A stretch of 64,000 nt of DNA from Planctomycetota bacterium (GTDB lineage Bacteria; Planctomycetota; J058): the NCBI GenBank assembly GCA_023954375.1, contig JAMLIC010000001.1, forward strand, positions 496,001-560,000, read 5' to 3'. The position numbers and the translations under genes are program-made. Positions 7,701 through 15,205 of this stretch are shown here, piece by piece. Under the pieces are notes generated by a model that worked only from the letters and a program-made list of their open reading frames with translations, did not search any database and was not told the DNA's origin. Within the stretch, counting starts at the first letter, position 1, and each line of letters begins with the position of its first letter.

Positions 7701-10700
7701 CGGACGACCCGCGCGCGCGGGCGGCGCACGTCGAGGTCGCCCACGTGGACGCCGTCGGGCCCGAGCGACAGCCCCTCGGCGCGGGCGAGGTCGAGCCCGA
7801 GGAGCTCGCCCGTGCGGTCGGCCAGGACCACCGGCCCCAGCGCCGCGTCGCCGACGAGCGCCTCGCCGTCGCGCGCGACGTCGAGGGCGGCCTCGAGCCG
7901 CAGGGTCCCCTGGTCGAGCCGCACGTCCTGCGTGTGCAGGCCCGGGATCGAGGCCACGAAGCGGTCCGTCAGCCCGGCCCCCGAGAGCGCGGCGCGGAGC
8001 CGCACCGCGTCGGGCGCCAGCTGCACCTCGCCCTCGAGGCGCACCTCGTCGGCGGCGCCGGGCGCGGTCAGGCGCGCGGCGAACGGGGTCGGCGGCGCGG
8101 GGGCGACCTGCCGCGGGTCGAAGCGCAGCTCGCCCACGGTCAGGGCGCCCTCGACCCGCAGGTCGTCGCCCGGGCGCCGCTCGTCGGCGATGCGCAGGGC
8201 GACCCGCGCGACGCGCGCGCCGCCGAGCTCGAGGCGCGGCAGGTCGATGAGCGGGGCCCCGAAGCGGAGCGCGTCGGCGCCGGGGCCGGGCTCGTCGTCG
8301 GCCTCCGGGACCAGGCGCAGGCCGAGCAGGGCCAGCCCGCCGTCGGCCTCGAGCCGCAGGGGCAGGGAGAGCGCCTCGAGCTCGAGGCGCTCGAGGGCGA
8401 CCTCGCCCTCCGGCCCGTCGGGCTCGAGCGCCAGGCCGCGCGCCTCGAGCGAGGAGAGCGCCAGGAGCTCCTCGCCGCGGTCCGTGAGCCGCGCCCGCGT
8501 GATCGCGCCCGTGGCGCGGAGCCCGCCGCCGCGCTCGCGGGCCAGGTCGCCCGCGAAGGACGCGGTCAGGCGGCCGGCCTCCAGCTCGGGCTCGAGCCCC
8601 GCGGCGGCGAGGTACGGCGCGAGGTCCGCCAGGGTGATCCCCTCGGCCGTGACCTCGAGCGCGACGCTCAGCTGGCCGGCCGCGGCGTCGGCCGCGCCCT
8701 CCAGCTGCAGGCGGTCGACCACGCCCGGCGCCGAGAGCCAGAGCGCCAGCCGCGCGGGCGGCTCGCCGGCGGGGTCGGGGGACAGGTCCAGCCCCTCCAT
8801 GAGCAGCCCGGCGTCGGCGAGGGTGATCGTCACCGGCCCCGCCCCCGGCGGCGCCTCGTCGACGAGGCGGGCGCTGACGCCGGCGACGTCGAGCCGCCCC
8901 ACCTGCACGCGCCAGCGGAGCAGGCCGGCCGGGCTCGGGACGTCCTCCGCGACCGGCGTCGTCGCCTCGGCGGCCTCGCGCGGCGCCGTGATGGCGAACC
9001 CGCCCAGGTGGACGGCGCCCGACGCGTCGCGGCGCAGCTCCAGCCGCGGCCCGCGCAGGACCACCCGGTCGGCCCCCAGGCGCCCGGCGTCCGCGTCGAC
9101 GTGCAGCGACGGCGCGTCGAGCCGCTCGAGGGAGACCAGGTCCCGCCCGCCGTCGCGGAGCCGCAGCCCCTCGACCCTCGCCGAGACCTGCGTCCCGACC
9201 GCCGTCCGGTCGACGACCAGGCGCAGGGCGCCGTCGAGCTGGCCGTCGCGCAGGACGGGGGTCAGCCCCGCGTCGGCCAGGGCGGGCCCGAGCGCCTCGA
9301 GGGTCAGGCCGCGCCCCTCGACCTCGACGGCGGCGCCCTGGTAGGGCGGGAACAGCCACACGTCGCCGCGCACGTCGAGCGCGGCGGCGACGCCCTCGCC
9401 CGACAGGGCCGCCCTGAGCCGGCCGGGCTGCCGCGGCAGGCGCGAGTCGACGCCCGTGAGCCGCGCCTCGGCGATGCGCACGGGCAGCGTCAGGCCGCCC
9501 GGGACCCCGAGGTCGTGGTACACGGCCTCGACGTCGCGCACGACGATGTCGCGCAGGACGACCGGTCCGACCTCGTCGTCCTCCTCCTCCGCCTCGTCGT
9601 CCGTGTCGAGGGGGAAGCTCAGCCCGGAGATCTCGAGCCGGCCCGCGGCGGGGTCGCGCGCCACGCTCCCGCGCACCCCGGCGAGCTCGAGACGGCGGGC
9701 GCGGAAGCCCGGCGCCCGCAGCGCCTCCAGCTCGAGCTGTCCGCGCTCGGCGGCGAGGACGACCCGCCCGTCGCCCGTGGCCGCCAGCCGGTCGAGCGTG
9801 ACCGTGGCCGAGACCTCCTCGGGGTCGTCGAGGGCGGGGCGGAGCGTCAGGCCGGCGTCCACCTCGAGCGCCAGCTCCTCGTGGGAGATGGCCACGCCGA
9901 GGGCGTCCAGCCACCCGCGCAGGGGCGCCGGGCGAAGGCCGGTCGCCTCGACGCGCAGCGCCGCCTCGAGCCGCTGGGGCTCGAGGCGGGCGATCCCGCT
10001 CGCCGCCAGCCGCTCGACGAGCCCCGGCCCATGGACGGCGAGGGCGACGCGCAGCGGGGGCCTGGTGCCGACCTCGAGGCCGGCGAGGTCGCCGGTCACG
10101 TCGAGCGTCACGTCGACCGGCGGCACGACGAACGGGTCGATCACGCGCACCCGCAGGTGGCGCACGACGAGCCGCCGGACCTCCACCGGCAGGTCGAGGC
10201 GCAGGGGGCCCCCGGTCGTCTCCGGCCGCGACGCCGCCTCGACCGGGTCCTCGAGCTCGGCCTGGCGCCGGAGCAGGTCGCGCAGGACGCGGTCGAGCTC
10301 CGCCATGAGCTCGACGTGGTCGCGCAGGCCGAAGTCGATCACGGCGTCGACGCCGTCCACCTCGACGCGCGCCAGCACCACGTCGCCGCGGAGGAGCGGG
10401 AGCAGCGCGAGGTCGGCGCGCACGTGCTCGGCCGAGAGGACGCGCGGCGCGCCGTGGCGGGCCGTGGCGCGGACCCCGGAGAGCTGGACCTCGCCGCCGA
10501 GGATCGAGATCGAGACGTCCTCGGTGGTCAGGTCCAGCCCCTGCGTCCGCGCCACCCGCTCGAGGGCGACCGGGATCAGGATCCAGGCGGCGAGCCGCAC
10601 GGCCGCGATGAGCAGGGTGAGCGCGCCGACGACCGCCAGGAGGCGCAGGGTCCAGACCCGGGCCGGGGTGCGCGGGCGCGCGCGGGCGGGCGGCGGGGGC

Positions 10701-10768
10701 GCGGCGGCGGGCTCGGGCGGGGGGACCCCGACGTCGGGCGAGGGCGGGACGTGCGCGCCGGGCATCAT
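4787..10768 (-). CDS. Giant AsmA/DUF748-like envelope protein
   Basis: A 1993-residue protein. After a Pro/Ala-rich N-terminus there is one transmembrane helix (about residues 41-68), then a long series of beta-rich repeats with LxGxxL/VRVAGL-type strands typical of the AsmA/TamB/YhdP clan. The last ~250 residues carry the arrangement seen at the end of DUF748 proteins (FEPGRVDLDPASVRALQRL, then a helical, OmpA-like-sized tail). AsmA-clan proteins are thought to form hydrophobic grooves that carry lipids between inner and outer membranes. It is unusually long for a DUF748 member. The ATG at 10768 overlaps the upstream stop (ATGA) and is preceded by GGAGGAGG. Its own stop overlaps the downstream lipoprotein. 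Open frames on the opposite strand are composition artefacts. Confidence 0.82.
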   Translation of the reverse strand: MMPGAHVPPSPDVGVPPPEPAAAPPPPARARPRTPARVWTLRLLAVVGALTLLIAAVRLAAWILIPVALERVARTQGLDLTTEDVSISILGGEVQLSGVRATARHGAPRVLSAEHVRADLALLPLLRGDVVLARVEVDGVDAVIDFGLRDHVELMAELDRVLRDLLRRQAELEDPVEAASRPETTGGPLRLDLPVEVRRLVVRHLRVRVIDPFVVPPVDVTLDVTGDLAGLEVGTRPPLRVALAVHGPGLVERLAASGIARLEPQRLEAALRVEATGLRPAPLRGWLDALGVAISHEELALEVDAGLTLRPALDDPEEVSATVTLDRLAATGDGRVVLAAERGQLELEALRAPGFRARRLELAGVRGSVARDPAAGRLEISGLSFPLDTDDEAEEEDDEVGPVVLRDIVVRDVEAVYHDLGVPGGLTLPVRIAEARLTGVDSRLPRQPGRLRAALSGEGVAAALDVRGDVWLFPPYQGAAVEVEGRGLTLEALGPALADAGLTPVLRDGQLDGALRLVVDRTAVGTQVSARVEGLRLRDGGRDLVSLERLDAPSLHVDADAGRLGADRVVLRGPRLELRRDASGAVHLGGFAITAPREAAEATTPVAEDVPSPAGLLRWRVQVGRLDVAGVSARLVDEAPPGAGPVTITLADAGLLMEGLDLSPDPAGEPPARLALWLSAPGVVDRLQLEGAADAAAGQLSVALEVTAEGITLADLAPYLAAAGLEPELEAGRLTASFAGDLARERGGGLRATGAITRARLTDRGEELLALSSLEARGLALEPDGPEGEVALERLELEALSLPLRLEADGGLALLGLRLVPEADDEPGPGADALRFGAPLIDLPRLELGGARVARVALRIADERRPGDDLRVEGALTVGELRFDPRQVAPAPPTPFAARLTAPGAADEVRLEGEVQLAPDAVRLRAALSGAGLTDRFVASIPGLHTQDVRLDQGTLRLEAALDVARDGEALVGDAALGPVVLADRTGELLGLDLARAEGLSLGPDGVHVGDLDVRRPRARVVRLGPAALRVAGLWVEADDDAPDADDAPDGPPGQALLDLPPVTVERARVTGLELEWTDLVTTPPVEAQPVVVDLVAHDLTTRGDRPAGDVRLVAQAPGAVDRVLLGGRVALGPERAQARLELDARGVRGAGLQAYVPALALEDGRVRGALEVDLRRLDERASALKVELDEVTVHDGERLLLDAPAVVLDAPRLDPVRRLRIERAGGRVAFVEVGLDGDVIRVAGVPVVTPGDPGAPPPPPAPRPAPGTPPPQRPLIQLGAVDVEVERLRVVDEADGRVVASGTGLRLATPDELELLGPPGRERPLPRLELGGALAPLAREVRVRLAGDPLTADPEFELELEAEGLRGQGLVEMSPALADRLDGRELRDGHLRLTARVGLRTRRTDPLDFTFLERGFGARVEVSGLALREGGPRGLALILIDEVFADIDRLYPGGQRVDVRVLEVHRPRLTVTRVTEGWQVGNVVFKPGPEEPPPEVEEPGFDLHVRQLGVVNLSGTFTDRTVTPPFVLPLRGVELDVGGLDTLALQGRAPAPRPLSFNLLAFSGPVALPPRPPRGLGRITGAVRSAVRLIAGGRRRQQIDHRPLFDELSARGVLSPYPALTGRMSASVRTFDVRGLIGYAAAGGVDVSDGVVDFDLRIDFEEGGAADARLGAVIEDLSLTEPDDGPIARLLKVPVTLDTFLFLLRDERGRIRLDVETVVPAEGIGRGAIARGVVEAIGRQSVRAGASVPFRVLRPVWWLLDLITPFELFGWRDRDLAPVAVGFEPGRVDLDPASVRALQRLSRRLERHRDLSVLLRHELGMADEEPLQEITRPDPAQDEALVARLQGRRATLLWQREDLAARARTAFAAGQSMEAQRAIARVQTVDADLGRLERALFEAEDRLGSRTDRLADRRARAAARALSEARLAVVREVLCERSGPEVARRVRLGPARYVASEETPHGGVVVATPQVRLVDEEVPEVPATNANVRGGP

Positions 10769-12438
10769 CGCCCCTCCTCCTCGGCGCCGGCGGCCTCGGG
10801 CTCGTCCTCGTCGGGGAAGGGGTCCCCGAGCCGCCGGAGGGCGGCGCGCCGCTGCCGGTCGGGCGCCAGCGGGTGATAGCCCGGCGGGAGGAGCTCCGGG
10901 CGGCGGCTCGCCAGCCACTCGGCGGCGCGGGCGCGGATCGCCGCCGACGAGTCGTCGAGGAGCGCCACGTTCTCGCGCGCGAGCAGCGCGTCGAGGTGCT
11001 CCGCGTCGCGCGCGGCGTCGAACAGCTCGATGAAGCTGGCCCGGTGCGCCGCGGCCCCGGCGAAGCGGCCGATGACCGAGGCGAGGGCCGGGGGCGGGGC
11101 GTCGAGCGGGAAGCCCTCGCGCAGGGCGCCGACGGTCGTCCGCTCGAGCAGCCAGCGGAGGGCCGGGCCGGCGGCCGGCGCGCCGGGCGCGCCCAGGCGG
11201 TCGGAGAGCGCCAGCGAGATGCGCTGGATGTCCGCCCGGTCGGCGGTGAGGGCGAGCATGCGCGTGAGGTCCGCGCCGGTGGCGTCGGCCAGCCCGAGGA
11301 GGATCCGGCGCTGCTGCGCGGGGTCCTTCAGCCCCACGCGGGCGGCCTCCTGCGGCAGGACCACCAGGACCCCCGGCCGGGAGAGCTCCCCCGGCGGCGG
11401 CTGCCAGAGCGCGCAGGTGCGCTCGATCTCGGCCAGGGCGGCCGCGTAGGCCTCGCGGTGGGCGGCGTGCTCCGGCTCGCCCGGGCGCGGAGCGGGCCGC
11501 ACGCGCATCACCGCGAGCAGCCAGCCGCCGCCCGACCGCCGCGGGTGCGTGAAGGGCGAGGGCACGGCCACGACGAGCGCGCCCGGGCCCACGGGGAGGC
11601 GCTCGCCGACGAGCACGAGTTCGCGGCGCGGCGGGGCGGGGCGCCCGTGCGCCGCGGCGCCCGGGGCGCGGGCCTGGACGTCGAGCGCCACCTCGACGGC
11701 GAGGGGCCCCTGCGGGCGCCGCTCGGCGGGATGGGCGAGGCCCGCGAGCTCCCCCAGCGCCGCGCGGATGCCGGCCGGGCCCTGCGCGCGCGGCCGCGGG
11801 GCGCCGGCCTCGAGCGTGGTGGACCGGCGCCCCGGCGCCAGCGGCGGCGGCGCGGTGGGCCCAGGTCGATGCAGCAGCAGCGCCAGCCGGGCGGGTCGCT
11901 CCTCGTGCTCGTCGACGTCGGGGAGGCCGGCCGGCCAGGTGAGGCTGGCCTCGGTCAGCTCGAACGCGGTCGTCACGCCGGGCGGGAGGACGCCCTCCTG
12001 CACGGTCAGGGCGAGCACCTCCACGCGCCCCCGCAGCTCGTCGGCCGCCGCCGCGGCGTCGGGCTCGAGGCCGACGCGGCCCCCGCGCGTGAGGAGCGAC
12101 GGGCCGAAGCGAGGCTCGAGGTCCGGCTCGACGACCACCAGGCGGGTCCACTCGACGAGCGGGGCGACGCCCAGGCCGGTCGGCACCTCCTGGGCGACGA
12201 ACCAGGCGACCTCGACCCGCCAGGCGTCGCGCGGGTCGCACTCGTCGGGCATGAGCCACGGGGGGCGCGCCTGCGGCCCGCTCAGGGGCGAGCCGGCGAA
12301 GCTGCGCACGTGCGCCGCCGCCTTCGGAGCGATCGGCGGCGCCACCTCGACCCTGGGGCCGGCGCAGCCGCCGGCCGCGACGACGACGAGGGTCCACGCG
12401 GCCGCGTGCGCCGCGCGACCCCGCTTCTCGACGGGCAC
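10765..12438 (-). CDS. Large predicted lipoprotein, first gene of the AsmA-like operon
   Basis: A 557-residue protein with a signal peptide ending near VVAAGGC (Cys25), so probably lipid-anchored. I do not recognise the mature part. It has beta-rich segments in the first half (WRVEVAWFVAQEVPTG, RLVVVEPDLEPRFG, ELVLVGERLPVGPGALVVAV) and helical repeats in the second half that look HEAT/ARM-like (SAAIRARAAEWLASRRPELLP). The frame starts with GTG. Its stop overlaps the start of the AsmA-like gene. The operon lipoprotein - AsmA-like - lipoprotein suggests a dedicated envelope lipid-handling complex, which is an inference from context. Confidence 0.65.
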   Translation of the reverse strand: MPVEKRGRAAHAAAWTLVVVAAGGCAGPRVEVAPPIAPKAAAHVRSFAGSPLSGPQARPPWLMPDECDPRDAWRVEVAWFVAQEVPTGLGVAPLVEWTRLVVVEPDLEPRFGPSLLTRGGRVGLEPDAAAAADELRGRVEVLALTVQEGVLPPGVTTAFELTEASLTWPAGLPDVDEHEERPARLALLLHRPGPTAPPPLAPGRRSTTLEAGAPRPRAQGPAGIRAALGELAGLAHPAERRPQGPLAVEVALDVQARAPGAAAHGRPAPPRRELVLVGERLPVGPGALVVAVPSPFTHPRRSGGGWLLAVMRVRPAPRPGEPEHAAHREAYAAALAEIERTCALWQPPPGELSRPGVLVVLPQEAARVGLKDPAQQRRILLGLADATGADLTRMLALTADRADIQRISLALSDRLGAPGAPAAGPALRWLLERTTVGALREGFPLDAPPPALASVIGRFAGAAAHRASFIELFDAARDAEHLDALLARENVALLDDSSAAIRARAAEWLASRRPELLPPGYHPLAPDRQRRAALRRLGDPFPDEDEPEAAGAEEEGR

Positions 12439-12595
12439 CCACGCCTCCCGCGAGCCCCCCTCGGCCTGGAGTGCTCATCATTTCACCACGTGGGCCCCGC
12501 GCGCGTCCGGGGCGCCCGGGCAAGCGGGCGGGGAGGACGGGGTTACGCGGGCTGGGGGAGGAGACGCGAGTGTCCCGCGCGCGTCCGCCCGCAGC

Positions 12596-15205
12596 TCAGC
12601 CGACCAGCGCGCCCAGCGCGCGCGCGAGGTCGGCGGCGGAGACGGGCTTCGTCAGGTGGACGTCGAAGCCCGCCGCGCGCGCGCGGGCGCGGTCGTCCTC
12701 CTGCGCGTAGCCGGAGAGCGCGACGAGGGGGAGCCCCGGCCCGCGCGCCTCCCGGAGGCGCACGGCGACCTCGAAGCCGTCCAGCCCTGGCAGGCCGAGG
12801 TCGCAGAGGACGACCTCGGGCTGGAAGCGCTCGGCGACCTCGAGCCCCTCGGGGCCGGACGCGGCGACCGCGACCTCGTGGCCCTCGTGCTCGAGCAGGG
12901 CCTGCAGCATCTCGGCGGCGTCCGCGTGGTCCTCGATCACGAGCACGCGCCGCGCGCGGGCGGCCGGCGCGCTCGCCGGCGCGTCGGCCGCGCCCGCGAG
13001 CGCGGCGGCGAGCGGCAGGCGGAAGCGCACCTCGGCGCCGCGCCCGGGCCCCGGGCTCTCGGCCTCGATGCGGCCCTGATGCATGGCGACGATCCCGCGG
13101 GCGACGGCGAGGCCGAGGCCGAGGCCGCCGCGAGAGCGGGCGAGCGAGCGGTCGGCCTGGACGAACGGCTCGAACAGGTCGACGACGAGCTCGGGGGCCA
13201 TGCCGATCCCGGTGTCCCGGACCGCGACGACGGCCTCCCGCCCCTCCCGGGCGACGCGCACCGTGACCGCGCCGCCGCGGTCGGTGAACTTGAACGCGTT
13301 GGCCAGCAGGTTGCCGATGACCTGCGCCAGCCGGGTCGCGTCGCCGCGCGCCGGCAGCGGCGCGGGCTCGACCCGCACCTCCAGCGCGAGGCCGCGCGCC
13401 TCGGCGAGCGGGCGGTGGTCCTCGGCCGTCGCCCGCACGAGCGCGCCCAGGTCCAGCGGCTCGCGGCGGAGCTCGAACCGCCCGCGTGTGAGCCGTGACA
13501 CGTCGAGGAGGTCGTCGACGATCCGGGTCATGTGCCCGACCTGCCGGTCGACCACCTCGAGCACGCGGCCGGCGGCCGGCTCGCCGCCCCGGAGGCGCAG
13601 GAGGTGGGTGGCCGTGACGATCGGCGCGAGCGGGTTGCGCAGCTCGTGCGCGAGCATGGCCAGGAACTCGCTCTTGCGCTCGTCGGCCCGCCGCACCTCG
13701 CCGTAGAGCCGCGCGTTGTCGATCGCCAGCGCCGCGCGCGACGCGAGGTCCTGGGCCATGACGAGGTCCGCCGGGCCGTAGCGGCGATGTGGCTGGCAGG
13801 AGATGAACGTGATCGCGCCCAGGGTCCGGCCGCGGGCGCGGAGGGGCACGACCATCGCCGAGCGCAGCTCGAGGGCGCGCAGGACCGCGAGGTGCTCGGC
13901 ATCCTGGGCCGAGGCGGTGAGCAGCGGGTCGGGCACCTCCGGGTAGAGCTCGGGCTCGCCGCTCCGGATCACCTGGTGCACGCCGCGCGGCGCCGCGGGG
14001 TCGGGCGGGTAGCGGCGCCGGAGGGCCTGGGCCAGCTCGACCTTGCCGGCGTCGGCGTGCGCCACGGCGACCTGCTCCGTCGCCGGCCCGTCGCCGCGCA
14101 CGAGCTCGATGGCGCACCAGTCGGCGACGCGCGGGACCGCCAGCCGGGCGACGCTCCGGAGCGTCGTCTCGTGGTCGAGCGACGCGGCGAGGACGGCGCT
14201 GGCGTCGGCCAGGAACAGGGCGGCCGCCTCGGCGCGCCGCTCCTCGGTGACGTCGCGGAACACGTTGACGGCGAAGCGGACCTTGCCGCCGGCGTCGCGC
14301 ACCGGGGTCGCCTTCACCTGCGACCAGCGCTCCTCGCCCGTCGCGGCGAAGCGGAAGCGCACGAGCGCCTCCCCGGCGCGGCCCTCGACGAGCGCGACCC
14401 GCCCCGGCAGCCGCTCGGCGGGGAAGGGCCCGCCCTCCTCGTCCAGGAGCGTGTAGCGGCGCATCAGCTCGTCGAGCGGCGTCGCCAGCAGCTCGCCCGG
14501 CGAGTCGAACCCGAGCTGCCGCGCGCCCGCCTGGTTGGCGAAGACGAGGCGCCCGGCGGCGTCCTGGACGGTGATGGCGTCGGCGACCCCGTCGAGGATG
14601 GCGCCCAGGTCGTCGCGCGAGCGCCGCAGGTCCTCGGCCGAGCGCGCGCGGTCGGCGGCCACGGCGACGTGCCGGGCGACGGTCTGCGCGAAGGCGAGCT
14701 CGTCGGGCGCGACCTGCCGCGGGGCGTCGAAGTAGACCATGAACTTGCCGAGCAGCGCGCCGCCGAAGCAGATCGGGACGAACAGGAGCGCGGCGATCCC
14801 CTCCGCGGCGAACAGCGGCTGGTAGGCGGCGAGCGACGGGTCGCTGGCCGCGTCGGCGACGACCACCGGCGTCGGGTCGCACGCGCCGCGCTCCCACGGC
14901 GAGTGGCCCTCCACGGCCGCGCGGTAGACGTCGGAGAGGCCGTGCCAGGCGGCGAAGCGCATCACGCCGCCGTCGTCGAAGAGGAGGATCGCCGAGCGCC
15001 GCGCGTCGAGGAGGCGCTCGAGCGCGCAGAGCGCGACCTCCTGCACGGCGGCGGGCTCCTGGCCCGCGGCGACCGCCGCCGTCAGCTCGTAGAGCGCCCG
15101 GATCCGCGCCAGCTCGAGGCCGGGCTCGGCGTCGCTCGCAGGGGCGAGCGCGTCATCGGATCGAGCAGGCGACCGACCAGGCGCGCCGAGCCGAGCTGGC
15201 GTCAT
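12596..15205 (-). CDS. Hybrid sensor histidine kinase (GAF-PAS-GAF-HisKA-HATPase-REC)
   Basis: An 869-residue soluble hybrid kinase with no transmembrane helix. In order: a GAF domain (about 30-190), a PAS domain (about 195-325), a second GAF (about 330-500), HisKA with the phospho-acceptor His520 in AHELRNPL, and an HATPase domain with N-box NLLANAFKF and G-boxes DTGIGM and GGLGLGLA. A C-terminal receiver follows with the acidic pair Glu758/Asp759, phospho-acceptor Asp802 in CDLGLPG and Lys853. It likely senses small molecules or redox through its GAF domains and passes phosphate to its own receiver and an unlinked regulator. The ATG overlaps the helicase stop (ATGA), so it sits second in a helicase-kinase transcript. 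Confidence 0.95.
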   Translation of the reverse strand: MTPARLGAPGRSPARSDDALAPASDAEPGLELARIRALYELTAAVAAGQEPAAVQEVALCALERLLDARRSAILLFDDGGVMRFAAWHGLSDVYRAAVEGHSPWERGACDPTPVVVADAASDPSLAAYQPLFAAEGIAALLFVPICFGGALLGKFMVYFDAPRQVAPDELAFAQTVARHVAVAADRARSAEDLRRSRDDLGAILDGVADAITVQDAAGRLVFANQAGARQLGFDSPGELLATPLDELMRRYTLLDEEGGPFPAERLPGRVALVEGRAGEALVRFRFAATGEERWSQVKATPVRDAGGKVRFAVNVFRDVTEERRAEAAALFLADASAVLAASLDHETTLRSVARLAVPRVADWCAIELVRGDGPATEQVAVAHADAGKVELAQALRRRYPPDPAAPRGVHQVIRSGEPELYPEVPDPLLTASAQDAEHLAVLRALELRSAMVVPLRARGRTLGAITFISCQPHRRYGPADLVMAQDLASRAALAIDNARLYGEVRRADERKSEFLAMLAHELRNPLAPIVTATHLLRLRGGEPAAGRVLEVVDRQVGHMTRIVDDLLDVSRLTRGRFELRREPLDLGALVRATAEDHRPLAEARGLALEVRVEPAPLPARGDATRLAQVIGNLLANAFKFTDRGGAVTVRVAREGREAVVAVRDTGIGMAPELVVDLFEPFVQADRSLARSRGGLGLGLAVARGIVAMHQGRIEAESPGPGRGAEVRFRLPLAAALAGAADAPASAPAARARRVLVIEDHADAAEMLQALLEHEGHEVAVAASGPEGLEVAERFQPEVVLCDLGLPGLDGFEVAVRLREARGPGLPLVALSGYAQEDDRARARAAGFDVHLTKPVSAADLARALGALVG

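Noticed and set aside
5963..10876. Long plus-strand open frame across the AsmA-like gene (1637 codons)
   Set aside because: Rich in Arg/Gly/Ala/Glu with no motif; the opposite frame has AsmA-type strands, a membrane helix and ribosome-binding sites.
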